The notes: generated by a model from the sequence alone, not told the origin. A stretch of DNA of 60,660 bases from Micromonospora sp. CPCC 205371 (GCF_026130045.1 NZ_JAIBNX010000024.1:1-60660); one strand, 5' to 3'; positions 8,829-18,226 are shown, counted from the first letter of the stretch. Numbers and translations are program-made.

Positions 8829-10304
8829 GTGGAGCCGCTGCCTTCCAAGCTCGCCGCAACGCTTGTCTTCCTCGCAAGTGGCGCCGTGCTTGTCCTCGAA
8901 ACCGTCGCGCTGCGCCTCGTCGGGCCCTACATCGGGGTGACCCTGCAGGTCACCAGCTCGGTGATCGGCATGGCGCTGGGCGCGATCGCGTACGGCGCCT
9001 GGCTCGGCGGGTTCCTCGCCGACCGGTACGACCCGCGCAAGCTGCTCGCCCCGGCGCTGGTGCTCGCCGCGATCGCCACCGCCGTGACGCTGCCGATCGT
9101 CCGGTACGCCGGTGAGGTGCTGCGCGGCGAGGCGGCCGGTGGCATCCTGCTGCTCACCGCGCTGGCCGTGTTCGTGCCAGCGGGGCTGCTCTCGGCGGTC
9201 ACCCCGCTCGTGGTGAAGCTGCAGCTCGGCGACCTCGCCCGCACCGGCCGCGTGGTGGGCCGGCTGTCCAGCATCGGCACGCTGGGCGGCATCACGGCGA
9301 CCCTGGCGACGGGGTTCGTGCTGGTCGCCGCCCTCTCCACCAGCGCGATCATCGTCAGCCTGGCGGCGGCGCTGGGCCTGACCGGGGCCGGTCTCTGGCT
9401 GTACCTGCGGCGCCGCGCGCCGATCCCGGTGACCCGCACCGGTGCCGCGCTCGCCGCGCTCGGGCTGGTGGGCGCCGGACTGTCCACAGTGGCGCCCAAT
9501 CCGTGTGACATCGAGACCGCGTACCACTGCGCGACGGTCACCACCGACCCTGCCCGGGAGACCGGTCGCACGTTGATCCTCAACTCGGCCAACCACTCGT
9601 ACGTCGACCTGGCCGACCCGCGGCACCTGGAGTTCGAGTACACCCAGTGGTTCGGTGCGGTTGCCGACGTGATGGCGCCGCCGGGGCAGCGGTTGGACGC
9701 GCTGCACCTCGGCGGTGGCGGGTTCACGATGCCCCGGTACCTGACCGCCACCCGGCCCGGCACCGACAACGACGTGTACGAGATCGACGGCGGCCTGGTC
9801 GATCTCGCCCGCCGCGAGCTCGGCCTGCGCACCGGTCCCGACCTGACGGCCGTGGTCGGCGACGCCCGGGTACTGGTCACCAACCGCCCGAAGGAGAGTG
9901 CCGACCTGGTCGTTGGTGACGCCTTCGGGCACCTGGTGGTGCCCTGGCACCTGGCCACCCGCGAGATGGTCGCCGAGATCCAGCGCGTCCTGCGCCCGCA
10001 GGGCATCTATACCCAGAATGTGATCGACTATCCACCGCTCCGCTTCATCCGCGCCGAGGTGGCCACCGTGGCGGACGTGTTTCCCCATGTACTGCTCGTC
10101 GGTGAGCCCGCCGCGCTGGCCGGCGAAACGGGGGCGAACTTCGTGATCGTCGCGTCCGACGCGCCGCTGCCGCTGGACGCGCTGCGGAGTCGGGTCGGCC
10201 CCGGCATAACGGTGCTCGACGGCGACGAACTGGCCGACCTCGTCGGCAACCCGCACGTGCTCACCGACCAATTCGCGCCGGTCGATCAGCTGCTGGCGCG
10301 ATAG
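8829..10304 (+). CDS. Membrane-embedded spermidine synthase-like protein (fused-MFS/spermidine synthase family)
   Basis: A 491-aa protein whose first 225 residues form about seven transmembrane helices. A Rossmann methyltransferase/aminopropyltransferase-like domain follows, with the nucleotide-binding LHLGGGGFTMPRYL, acidic ribose-binding EIDGGLVDLAR and GDAR, and the catalytic-type VVGDAFGHLVVPWHL. Family knowledge: such fusions are annotated as spermidine synthases, but most lack biochemical proof. The domain keeps the Asp of the GDAF motif. No polyamine genes are nearby. The start at 8829 follows from the leaderless promoter. Confidence 0.8.
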   Translation: MEPLPSKLAATLVFLASGAVLVLETVALRLVGPYIGVTLQVTSSVIGMALGAIAYGAWLGGFLADRYDPRKLLAPALVLAAIATAVTLPIVRYAGEVLRGEAAGGILLLTALAVFVPAGLLSAVTPLVVKLQLGDLARTGRVVGRLSSIGTLGGITATLATGFVLVAALSTSAIIVSLAAALGLTGAGLWLYLRRRAPIPVTRTGAALAALGLVGAGLSTVAPNPCDIETAYHCATVTTDPARETGRTLILNSANHSYVDLADPRHLEFEYTQWFGAVADVMAPPGQRLDALHLGGGGFTMPRYLTATRPGTDNDVYEIDGGLVDLARRELGLRTGPDLTAVVGDARVLVTNRPKESADLVVGDAFGHLVVPWHLATREMVAEIQRVLRPQGIYTQNVIDYPPLRFIRAEVATVADVFPHVLLVGEPAALAGETGANFVIVASDAPLPLDALRSRVGPGITVLDGDELADLVGNPHVLTDQFAPVDQLLAR

Positions 10305-10360
10305 CCCCGGCCCTGGAAAAGGCTGGTGTAAGGCCCGCCGCCGGTGGGCATCGGAAGGTC

Positions 10361-11830
10361 ATGACACTCCTTGGCGGGCGGTACCGCCTTGTGGAGCGAC
10401 TGGGCGCCGGTGGCATGTCGGTCGTGTGGCGCGGGTTCGACGAGGTGCTCGGGCGCCAGGTGGCGGTCAAGGTGCTCGACGGGGAGCTAGCGTCGGACCC
10501 GGCGTTCCGGCGCCGAATCCGGATCGAGGCGAGAGCGGCCGCACGGCTCTGCCACCCGCACATCACCAACGTGTACGACTACGGCCAGTCGGACGGCACA
10601 CCGTACGTCGTCATGGAACTCGTCGATGGTGAGCCGCTGGCCGACGTGCTCGCCCGCGACGGCGTACTGCCCTGGCAGACCGCGGTGACGATCTGCGGCG
10701 AGGTGGCGTCCGCGCTGGCGGCGGCGCACCGGCGCGGCATCGTGCACCGCGATGTGAAACCGGCCAACGTCATGCTCACCGATGCCGGTGCGAAAGTGGT
10801 CGACTTCGGGCTGTCCGCACTCATCGGCGAGAGCGACGTCGGGCCGGACGGCAACCTGCTCGGCACGCCCGCCTACCTCGCGCCGGAACGGCTCGACGGC
10901 GGCGCGGTCTCGCCGGCCGCCGACGAGTACGGCCCTGGCCTGCTCCTCTACCGGGCGCTGACCGGGAAACGCCCCTGGCACGAGGCCTCGATGACCGACA
11001 TGCTGCGCGCGCACCGGTACGCCGAGCCGATCCCGCTGCCGCCGGTGGAAGGGCTGCCGGCGGAGGTGGCGGAGTTGTGTGAGCGGTGCCTCGCCAAGGA
11101 CCCCGAGGAGCGGCCCACGAGCGCCGAGGTGGCCGCGGCGCTGGGCGGAGACATGCCCCGCCCCCGCCTCGAAGACACGGCGATCCTGCCCTTGCCGCCG
11201 GTCCCCGTGCCGGCCGAAGCGGGCGGGTTCCGCCGGCGCGCGCAGGCCGCACTCGTCGGCGCGGTGCTGATGGCCGCGACCGGCCTGCTGTGGGCGAACG
11301 CCGCCCGCTCCCCGGGCACCGGCTCGGGCGGTGGCGGGGCGGCCGCCGCGGCTACTCCTACGACTCCCAGCGCACCTGCCGTCGCTTCGGCCAGCCCAGC
11401 GCCCGCTGGTGCGGCCGCGTGCCGGGTTCGCTATGCCGTGCGGCAGGACTCCGGCAGCACGTTCCGGGCGGACGTGACCGTCACGAACGCGGGACGCGAG
11501 CCGATGGCCGGCTGGCGGTTGACGTTCGCGTTCCCGGGTGACCAGAAGGTCGCCGAGTCAGCGCAGGTGGTCCAGGCCGGACAGCGGGTGTCGGCGCGCG
11601 GCGACACCATCCCGGCGGGCGGGTCGGCGACGCTGGGGCTCGCCGGCCGGTACGGCGAGGCCAACCCGGCGCCGGTCGGGTTCGCGCTCGACGGTAAGGC
11701 GTGCGAGATGTCGGTGGCCGACCTGAGCGCACCATCGACGCCGGCCTCCGTGGCCGACGAGTCGGATAATTCCGGCAAGGGCGGTGGCAACGGCAGCGGC
11801 AAGGGCAAGGGCAAGAAGGGCAAAGGCTGA
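10361..11830 (+). CDS. Transmembrane Ser/Thr protein kinase with extracellular family-2 CBM-like domain
   Basis: A 489-aa PknB-type kinase. Residues about 5-265 form the catalytic domain: G loop RLGAGGMSVVWRG, VAIK-type Lys in VAVKVLDGE, HRDVKPAN near 128-135, DFGLSA near 147 and the activation-segment GTPAYLAPE. A single membrane helix lies at about 298-318. A Thr/Pro/Ala linker then leads to residues 351-452, which match a family-2 carbohydrate-binding module: paired Cys at its ends, NAGREPMAGWRLTF and the PAPVGFALDGKAC ending. The exposed tryptophans used by cellulose-binding members are missing, so it may sense another wall ligand. A Lys/Gly-rich tail ends the protein. GGAAGG precedes the ATG. 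Confidence 0.88.
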   Translation: MTLLGGRYRLVERLGAGGMSVVWRGFDEVLGRQVAVKVLDGELASDPAFRRRIRIEARAAARLCHPHITNVYDYGQSDGTPYVVMELVDGEPLADVLARDGVLPWQTAVTICGEVASALAAAHRRGIVHRDVKPANVMLTDAGAKVVDFGLSALIGESDVGPDGNLLGTPAYLAPERLDGGAVSPAADEYGPGLLLYRALTGKRPWHEASMTDMLRAHRYAEPIPLPPVEGLPAEVAELCERCLAKDPEERPTSAEVAAALGGDMPRPRLEDTAILPLPPVPVPAEAGGFRRRAQAALVGAVLMAATGLLWANAARSPGTGSGGGGAAAAATPTTPSAPAVASASPAPAGAAACRVRYAVRQDSGSTFRADVTVTNAGREPMAGWRLTFAFPGDQKVAESAQVVQAGQRVSARGDTIPAGGSATLGLAGRYGEANPAPVGFALDGKACEMSVADLSAPSTPASVADESDNSGKGGGNGSGKGKGKKGKG

Positions 11831-11833
11831 CCG

Positions 11834-12511
11834 CTAGGTGGCGGCCGCGAACCGCTGCACCTGCTCGGTGGTACCGGCCACGATCAGCAGGCTGCCTTGC
11901 GGTACGACGGTCTCCGGACGGGCGTACGTGAAGTCGGTGCCGCGCTCCTTGACCCCGACCACCGTCACGCCGAACTTGCTGCGCAGCGCCGCCTCGGCGA
12001 GCGTCCGACCGACCGCGTCCGCCGGCGGCCGGGTCTTCGCGATCGCGAAACCGTCGTCGAACTCGATGAAGTCCAGCATCCGGCTGGTGATGAGATGGGC
12101 GACGCGGTCGCCCATCGCCGCCTCCGGATAGATGACGTGCTGCGCGCCTACCGACTTCAGGATGCGGCCATGCTTCTCCGAGATCGCCTTCGCCCAGATC
12201 TCCCGCACACCGATCTCGGTGAGCGCGAGCACGGTGAGCAGGCTCGCCTCGATGTCGGTGCCGATGCCGACCACGACGCGCGGAAACTCGGCCAGCCCCA
12301 CCTGCCGCAGCGCCGCCTCGTCGGTGCTGTCGGCCTGCACCACGTGGGTGAGCGCGTCTGCCCAGTGCTGCACGATCTTGGCGTCTTCGTCGACGCCGAG
12401 CACCTCGTGCCCCATCCGCGCGAGCGATAGAGCCACCTGCCCGCCGAACCTGCCCAGACCGATCACGGCGACGTTCTCGTCCGCCGTTGGCGCCTTCGCG
12501 TTGCTACCCAA
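11834..12511 (-). CDS. TrkA/KtrA-type potassium channel regulatory subunit (RCK)
   Basis: A 225-aa cytosolic gating subunit. The N-terminal RCK_N domain has the dinucleotide motif VIGLGRFGGQVA near residue 15 and the acidic GVDED at the end of beta2. The C-terminal RCK_C domain spans about residues 140-225 (FAIAKTRPPADAVGRTL to LLIVAGTTEQV). By family it binds NAD(H)/ATP or c-di-AMP and gates the membrane subunit encoded directly upstream. The TTG start overlaps the stop of that gene by 8 nt, so the two are translationally coupled; a start slightly downstream is possible. Confidence 0.9.
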   Translation of the reverse strand: MGSNAKAPTADENVAVIGLGRFGGQVALSLARMGHEVLGVDEDAKIVQHWADALTHVVQADSTDEAALRQVGLAEFPRVVVGIGTDIEASLLTVLALTEIGVREIWAKAISEKHGRILKSVGAQHVIYPEAAMGDRVAHLITSRMLDFIEFDDGFAIAKTRPPADAVGRTLAEAALRSKFGVTVVGVKERGTDFTYARPETVVPQGSLLIVAGTTEQVQRFAAAT

Positions 12512-13838
12512 CGATTGGCCTCTCCTCCGGGTATCGGTATAGCCGGCGCCGGGTGCCCAAGGCTAGCGCCGATGCGACCGTGATGGTGCCCACCCGGCCA
12601 ACAAACATCAGGATGACCAGGGTGAGCTGAGCGTTTGACGGCAGGGTGGCCGTGATGTTCATGGATAAGCCGACCGTCGCGAAGGCGGAGGCGCTCTCGA
12701 AGAGGGCCTGGTCGAATCGCAGCCCGTTCGAGGAGGCGATCAACGCCAGCGTGCCGGCCGCCACGACCGCCACGCCGAGTAGCGCCACGGTGAGTGCCTG
12801 CCGCTGTGCGCTCTCCGTGATGCGGCGGCGCCCGACGATCACATCGTCTTCGCCCTTGACCTCTGACCAGATCACGTACGCCAGCAGGAAAAATGTGGTC
12901 ACCTTGATGCCGCCCGCCGTGCCGGCACTGCCACCACCGATGAACATCAGCGAGGTGGTGACCGCGATGGTCTCCAGTTCCGCGGTGGCATAGTCGATGG
13001 TCTGGAAGCCGGCGGTGCGCGGCATCACTGACTGCACGAACGCGTTGAGCAGCTTTTCCGGGATGCCCATGGGTCCGAGCGTCGCGGGATTCGCCCACTC
13101 GTACCCGAGTACGGCCGCGAAGCCCAAGACCAGCAGGATGCCGGTGCCGATCACGGTGATCCGGGTGTGTGTGCTCCAAGCCGCCGGCCTTCGGTACTCC
13201 CGGAACAGTTCGAACAGCACCGGGAACCCGATTCCACCCGTGATGACGGCCAGGCAGATCGGCACGAGCATCCAGGCGTCCGACCGGAATCCGATCAGGT
13301 TGTCGGAGTACAGCGCGAAACCGGCATTGTTGAACGCGGACACCGCGTGAAAGCTCCCGTGCCATGCGGCTCGGCCGATCGGATAGTCGTACCCGATGGC
13401 GAACCGTGCGGTGAGGATGGTCGCGACGAGGGCCTCGACGGCCAGCATGGTGATGGCCACCCGGCCGAGCACCGCGCGGACGTCGCCCAGCGCGAGCGTC
13501 CTCGTCTCGGCCTGCGCGATCAACCGGTTGCGCAGACCGAGTCGCCGGGAGACCAGCACGCCGAGCAGCGTCGCCAGCGTCATGATTCCGAAGCCGCCGA
13601 TTTGGATCATCGCCATGATCGTGGCCTGACCGAAGGGCGACCAGTATGTCGGCGTATCCACCGTGATCAGGCCCGTGACGCAGGTGGCTGAGGTAGCGGT
13701 GAACAGCGCGGTGACGAACGGCGCGTGCCCCTCGCCGGCGCGGGAGACCGGCAACATCAGCACGACAGTGCCGACCGCGATCGCACAGACGAACGCGAAC
13801 GGCACTATCCGGGCGGGGTGTTGCAGGGTCCTGCGCAT
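12504..13838 (-). CDS. TrkH/KtrB-type potassium uptake membrane subunit
   Basis: A 444-aa integral membrane protein with the four membrane-pore-membrane repeats of the Trk/Ktr/HKT superfamily. Selectivity-loop motifs are visible in order: SATCVTGL, SAFNNAGF, MPRTAGFQTIDY and SAFATVGLS, each with the filter Gly. It moves K+ (with Na+ or alone) across the cytoplasmic membrane together with the RCK subunit that follows. The ATG at 13838 is preferred over upstream in-frame codons because the preceding residues do not look like a TrkH N-terminus and TAAGAC lies 7 nt upstream, a possible leaderless -10. Confidence 0.9.
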   Translation of the reverse strand: MRRTLQHPARIVPFAFVCAIAVGTVVLMLPVSRAGEGHAPFVTALFTATSATCVTGLITVDTPTYWSPFGQATIMAMIQIGGFGIMTLATLLGVLVSRRLGLRNRLIAQAETRTLALGDVRAVLGRVAITMLAVEALVATILTARFAIGYDYPIGRAAWHGSFHAVSAFNNAGFALYSDNLIGFRSDAWMLVPICLAVITGGIGFPVLFELFREYRRPAAWSTHTRITVIGTGILLVLGFAAVLGYEWANPATLGPMGIPEKLLNAFVQSVMPRTAGFQTIDYATAELETIAVTTSLMFIGGGSAGTAGGIKVTTFFLLAYVIWSEVKGEDDVIVGRRRITESAQRQALTVALLGVAVVAAGTLALIASSNGLRFDQALFESASAFATVGLSMNITATLPSNAQLTLVILMFVGRVGTITVASALALGTRRRLYRYPEERPIVG

Positions 13839-13948
13839 CCCGCCTGTCTTACCACGGGTGATCAAACCGCAGTTCACCCGGTGGACAGGTGGCGGTCGCC
13901 CGGGACGGTTTGACTCCGTCCGAGCGTCCATATCGCGAGGAGAGCATC

Positions 13949-15016
13949 GTGAAATCCACCATCCCGCTACTCGGTCTTACCGGCGCGCTGCTGGCGGCCC
14001 TGGTCGCCGTCCCGTCCAGCGCCACCGCGCACCGGGAGGACGAGCCCATTGTCATCGGCCACCGGGGCGCTAGCGGATACCGGCCCGAGCACACCCTGGA
14101 GGCGTACCGGCTGGCGATCGCCCAGGGCGCCGACTACATCGAGCCGGACCTGGTCTCCACCAAGGACGGTGTGCTGGTCGCGCGGCACGAAAACGAGATC
14201 TCCGGCACCACCGACGTGTCGGTGCGCCCCGAGTTCGCGGCGCGCAAGACCACCAAGACCATCGACGGTGCGGCCATCACCGGCTGGTTCACAGAGGACT
14301 TCACGCTGGCCGAGCTGAAGACGCTGCGCGCCAAGGAGCGGCTGCCGCAGGTACGGCCGACGAACACGGTGTTCGACGGGCGGTACGAGGTGCCCACGCT
14401 GCAAGAGGTGATCGACCTCGCGAAGTCGGAGAGCCGCCGGCTCGGCCGCACGATCGGCATCTACCCGGAGACCAAGCACCCCACGTACTTCCAGAACATC
14501 GGGCTGGCGCTGGAGGAGCCGCTCGTGCGGGTGCTGCGCCGCAACGGGCTGACCAAGAAGAAGGACGCGGTGATCATCCAGTCCTTCGAGACCGCTAACC
14601 TGCGCAAGCTGAACAAGCTCATCGACGTCAAGCTGGCGCAGCTGATGGACGCCAGCGGCCGGCCGTACGACTTCGCGGTGACCGGTGACGCGCGCACGTA
14701 CGCCGATCTCGCGCGGCCCGAAGGACTCAAGTGGATCGCCACGTACGCGGACGGCGTGGGCGTCAACAAGAACCTGATCGCGCCCGGCGGGGTGCCGACG
14801 ACGCTGGTGCGGGACGCGCACCGGGCCGACCTGATCGTGCACGCCTGGACGTTCCGCGCGGAGAACCAGTTCATGGCGGCGCCGTTCCGGATCGGCACGG
14901 ACCCGAACGCGCGCGGTGACATCACGGCGGAGTACGCGCTGTTCTTCGGCCTGGGCCTGGACGGCGTCTTCGCCGACCACCCCGACACCGCGGTGGCCGC
15001 CCGCGCCGGCCGCTAG
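13949..15016 (+). CDS. Secreted glycerophosphodiester phosphodiesterase (GlpQ-like)
   Basis: A 355-aa exported enzyme that hydrolyses glycerophosphodiesters to glycerol-3-phosphate and an alcohol. A signal peptide (residues 1-28, ending SSATA) precedes the GDPD TIM barrel with the catalytic and metal motifs VIGHRGASGYRPEHT, IEPDLVSTKDG and RHE. Further family features are IYPETKHP, IIQSFE, the C-terminal VHAWTF and GVFADHPD. Its length and motifs match periplasmic GlpQ rather than cytosolic UgpQ. The GTG at 13949 follows GCGAGGAGAG 8 nt upstream. It is divergent from the potassium system; no glycerol-phosphate transporter is adjacent. Confidence 0.92.
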   Translation: MKSTIPLLGLTGALLAALVAVPSSATAHREDEPIVIGHRGASGYRPEHTLEAYRLAIAQGADYIEPDLVSTKDGVLVARHENEISGTTDVSVRPEFAARKTTKTIDGAAITGWFTEDFTLAELKTLRAKERLPQVRPTNTVFDGRYEVPTLQEVIDLAKSESRRLGRTIGIYPETKHPTYFQNIGLALEEPLVRVLRRNGLTKKKDAVIIQSFETANLRKLNKLIDVKLAQLMDASGRPYDFAVTGDARTYADLARPEGLKWIATYADGVGVNKNLIAPGGVPTTLVRDAHRADLIVHAWTFRAENQFMAAPFRIGTDPNARGDITAEYALFFGLGLDGVFADHPDTAVAARAGR

Positions 15017-15020
15017 GCGA

Positions 15021-15965
15021 TCACGCGGAGGGGACGCTCTGCACGGCCACCGTCGGTCCGTCCAGGTCCACGGGGTCGCCGGGCGTCCGGCGGCGGTACC
15101 ACCAGCCGAGTGTCCCCACCGCGAGCACCGCGACCGCCGCGAGAGCCAGCCCCGCGCCGATCATCGGCGCGGACGGGCCGTCGTCGAGCCGGCCGCTCTG
15201 GCTCAGCGCCGGTGGCTCGGCCGCCCCTGCCCCCTCCCCCCCCCCCGGGCCTTGGGATTCCTCGGAGCCGGGCGCCTCGGGCGTCACGACGGGTTCCGGC
15301 GATTCGGGAGTGGACGGTGTGTCTGTGGGCTCAGAAGGAGTCCGCTCGGCCTCCTCTTCGGCGGCGGCCGGCGGCAGCGGCGCTGGCGCTTCCTCCACGG
15401 GCGGCTCCTCGTCGTCCGGGGGTAGCGCCACGGCGCCCGCCACCACGACCGTCTCCGTGGCGCTGCCGAGCAGCTTGCCCGCGGGCGTACGAACGACGAT
15501 GTCGAGCCGGGCCTCACCGGTTGGTGCCTCGTCGGCGAACGTGATCCGGTACCGGGCGGCGGCTGTCGCGTCGCCGCAGATGAGGGCCGCGTCGGCGAGC
15601 GGGTCGAGCGCGGTGACGGTGCCGTTGGCGGCGGTCTCGACGAGCGCCAGCGGCACACCGGCGGTCACCCGTTCGACGCGTACGTGCCGGGGCCGGAGCC
15701 CATCCATCGCCACGGAGACGGTGCGGCGGGTCGGGTCGCATCCCTTGCCGCTTCGGGTCACCTCGGTGTCCAGGGTCACCGGCGTCCCGCCACTGGAAAC
15801 GCCGGACGCGTTGGCTGCCACCTCGCAGCACTTCTCCGCGCTGGCCTTCGCCTCCTGCTTGTCGGCGTTGCCGTTGCTCGCGGCCAGCGTCGGCACTGTC
15901 AGTGCCAACCCGGTCAAGCCAGCGGCCACGGCGCCGACGCGCGCGAAACTCCGCAGTCCCGACAT
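15021..15965 (-). CDS. Cell-surface protein with signal peptide, Pro/Glu-rich stalk and C-terminal membrane anchor
   Basis: A 314-aa protein of unassigned family. A signal peptide (1-30) is followed by a beta-rich ectodomain of about 140 residues with four cysteines (KCCEV, GKGCD, LICGD). An acidic Pro/Glu/Ser/Thr stalk (about 175-255) and one membrane helix (about 265-288) follow, ending in the basic stop-transfer segment WWYRRR and a short cytoplasmic tail. The layout resembles Gram-positive wall-spanning proteins without a sortase motif. GGGGTGAC lies directly before the ATG at 15965. The stalk contains an 11-base C run (15236-15246), which could be a slippage site or a base-calling error. 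Confidence 0.7.
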   Translation of the reverse strand: MSGLRSFARVGAVAAGLTGLALTVPTLAASNGNADKQEAKASAEKCCEVAANASGVSSGGTPVTLDTEVTRSGKGCDPTRRTVSVAMDGLRPRHVRVERVTAGVPLALVETAANGTVTALDPLADAALICGDATAAARYRITFADEAPTGEARLDIVVRTPAGKLLGSATETVVVAGAVALPPDDEEPPVEEAPAPLPPAAAEEEAERTPSEPTDTPSTPESPEPVVTPEAPGSEESQGPGGGEGAGAAEPPALSQSGRLDDGPSAPMIGAGLALAAVAVLAVGTLGWWYRRRTPGDPVDLDGPTVAVQSVPSA

Positions 15966-16124
15966 GTCACCCCCCACATGTGTGGACCCAAACCTATGCG
16001 GACGAGCGCTGTCCGTTAAGGCCGCTTTCTCGCACCTTCTGCTGATCAACGAGCCGGTTAACGCGGACGGTGGTGAACCAGGCACGGACGGTGATCTTCG
16101 CCGGTCACCTGGTAGGAAGGTTCG

Positions 16125-18218
16125 ATGCGGGAAGAGGCGGAAGCGGTACTGCGACGGCTGGCCGGCGAGCACGCGCGGCTCCGAGACGACCAGTGGCGGG
16201 CCATCGAGGCATTGGTGGCCGGCCGCCGCCGGGTGCTGTGCGTGCAGCGCACTGGCTGGGGAAAGTCCGCGGTGTACTTCGTCGCGACCGCGCTGCTGCG
16301 AGCCCGGGAGACCACCGGGCCCACCGTGATCGTGTCGCCGCTGCTCGCTCTCATGCGTAACCAGGTCGAGGCGGCCGCCCGTGCGGGCATCCACGCTCGC
16401 ACGATCAACTCCGCCAACCTGGATGAGTGGGACGAGATCACCGAGCGAATCCACTCCGGAGCGGTCGATGTGCTGCTCATCAGCCCGGAACGCCTCAACA
16501 ATCCGGACTTCCGCGACACCGTCCTGCCCCGGCTCGCCGCCACGACCGGCCTGCTCGTGGTCGACGAGGCGCACTGCGTCTCCGACTGGGGCCACGACTT
16601 CCGGCCCGACTACCGGCGGCTTCGCACGTTTCTCGCCGGGCTGCCCGAGCGCACGCCGGTGCTGGCCACCACGGCGACGGCCAACGCTCGGGTCACCGCC
16701 GACGTCGCCGACCAGCTCGGCGACGCGCTCGTGCTGCGCGGGCCGCTCGACCGCGACTCGCTGCGGCTGGCCGTCCTCGACCTGCCGACGCCCGCCCACC
16801 GGCTGGCGTGGCTGGCGGACCACCTGGACAAGCTGTCCGGGTCAGGCATCGTCTACACGCTGACCGTGGCGGCCGCTGGCGAGACCGCCGAGTTCCTGCG
16901 ATCCCGTGGTTACGCGGTCGCCTCATACAGCGGGCAGTCCGACGACACCGACCGCCGGGCCGCCGAGCAGGACCTCCTCGACAACAAGATCAAGGCACTG
17001 ATCGCGACGTCCGCGCTCGGGATGGGGTTCGACAAGCCCGACCTCGGCTTCGTCGTGCACCTCGGCGCGCCGCCCTCGCCGATCGCCTACTACCAGCAGG
17101 TGGGCCGCGCCGGTCGCGGCGTCGACCAGGCGGAGGTCCTGCTGCTGCCAGGCCCGGAAGACGCGGCCATCTGGCGATACTTCGCGTCGCTCGCGTTCCC
17201 GCCCGAGGAGCAGGTGCGCTCGGTCCTCGGCGCACTGTCCACCGAGCGTCCAATGTCGACTCAGGCGCTGGAGCCGATCGTCGACCTGCGGCGCACGCGG
17301 CTTGAGCTGATGCTCAAGGTGCTCGACGTCGACGGTGCCGTGCGCCGGGTGCGCGGTGGATGGCTCGCGACCGGCCAGGCGTGGGAGTACGACGCCGCGC
17401 GGCTGCGGCGGGTCGCCGAGGCGCGCACGGCCGAGCAGCAGGCGATGCGGGAGTACGCCGCGACGGCCGGCTGCCGGATGGAGTACCTGCGCCGGTGCCT
17501 CGACGACCCGGGGGCGGCACCGTGCGGCCGCTGTGACCGCTGCGCCGGCCCGCGCTTCGACTCGGAGGTGTCGCAGGCCGCGTTGTCGGCCGCGCAAGCG
17601 TTTCTGGGGCGGCCGGGCGTCGAGATCACGCCGAAGAAAATGTGGCCGACAGGGCTGGAGGCGGTCGGCGTGCCGCTCCGGGGAAAGATCGCACCGGGGG
17701 AGCAGGCGGCTTCCGGTCGCGCGGTGGGGCGCCTGTCCGACCTTGGCTGGGGCTCGCGCCTGCGCGGGCTGGTCGGCACCGAGTCGCCCGACGCGCCGCT
17801 GCCGGACGACGTGGCCGGCGCGGTCATCGAGGTGCTCAAGGCTTGGGCGCGCGGCGACGACCCGTGGCCGGCCCGGCCGGTGGGGATCGTCGCCGTGGAC
17901 TCCCGGCGACACGGCCAGCTCGTGCGCGGCCTCGCCGAGCGGGTCGCGGCGGTGGGTCGGCTGCCGCTGCTCGGGGCGGTGCGGCGGGTCGGGGGCGGCG
18001 CCGGTCCGCGGGGCAATAGCGCCCAGCGGGTACTGGCACTGCACGCCGCGTTCGAGGTGCCGCCGGAGCTCGCCGAGCGACTCGCCACACTGGACGGTCC
18101 GGTGCTGCTGGTCGACGACCTGGTCGACTCCGGCTGGACCATGACGATGGTGGCGCGCCTGCTGCGCCAGGCCGGCGCACCGGCGGTGCTGCCGCTCGCG
18201 CTCGCGATAGCTGGCTGA
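16125..18218 (+). CDS. RecQ-family DNA helicase with C-terminal phosphoribosyltransferase-like domain
   Basis: A 697-aa protein. Residues 1-345 form a superfamily-2 helicase core: Walker A QRTGWGKSAVY near 42-52, DEAH in VVDEAHCVSDWGHDF near 145, motif III TATA and motif VI QQVGRAGRG near 325. A RecQ zinc region with CRMEYLRRC...CGRCDRC lies near 450-475. After a linker, residues about 590-697 resemble a type-I phosphoribosyltransferase, with the PRPP-loop-like VLLVDDLVDSGWTM near 661-674. No HRDC domain is seen. Role by family: 3'-5' DNA unwinding in repair. The function of the fused domain is unknown. The start has both AGGAAGG and a TAGGAA box 6 nt upstream. Confidence 0.88.
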   Translation: MREEAEAVLRRLAGEHARLRDDQWRAIEALVAGRRRVLCVQRTGWGKSAVYFVATALLRARETTGPTVIVSPLLALMRNQVEAAARAGIHARTINSANLDEWDEITERIHSGAVDVLLISPERLNNPDFRDTVLPRLAATTGLLVVDEAHCVSDWGHDFRPDYRRLRTFLAGLPERTPVLATTATANARVTADVADQLGDALVLRGPLDRDSLRLAVLDLPTPAHRLAWLADHLDKLSGSGIVYTLTVAAAGETAEFLRSRGYAVASYSGQSDDTDRRAAEQDLLDNKIKALIATSALGMGFDKPDLGFVVHLGAPPSPIAYYQQVGRAGRGVDQAEVLLLPGPEDAAIWRYFASLAFPPEEQVRSVLGALSTERPMSTQALEPIVDLRRTRLELMLKVLDVDGAVRRVRGGWLATGQAWEYDAARLRRVAEARTAEQQAMREYAATAGCRMEYLRRCLDDPGAAPCGRCDRCAGPRFDSEVSQAALSAAQAFLGRPGVEITPKKMWPTGLEAVGVPLRGKIAPGEQAASGRAVGRLSDLGWGSRLRGLVGTESPDAPLPDDVAGAVIEVLKAWARGDDPWPARPVGIVAVDSRRHGQLVRGLAERVAAVGRLPLLGAVRRVGGGAGPRGNSAQRVLALHAAFEVPPELAERLATLDGPVLLVDDLVDSGWTMTMVARLLRQAGAPAVLPLALAIAG

Positions 18219-18226
18219 GACGGGTC

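Noticed and set aside
8667-10271. A 534-codon open frame antisense to the spermidine-synthase-like gene
   Set aside because: It is a shadow frame produced by GC-rich third positions, with no family features and no promoter or ribosome site.
15966-16823. An upstream extension of the surface-protein frame on the minus strand
   Set aside because: It is antisense to the RecQ gene. The signal peptide starts at 15965 with a good ribosome site.
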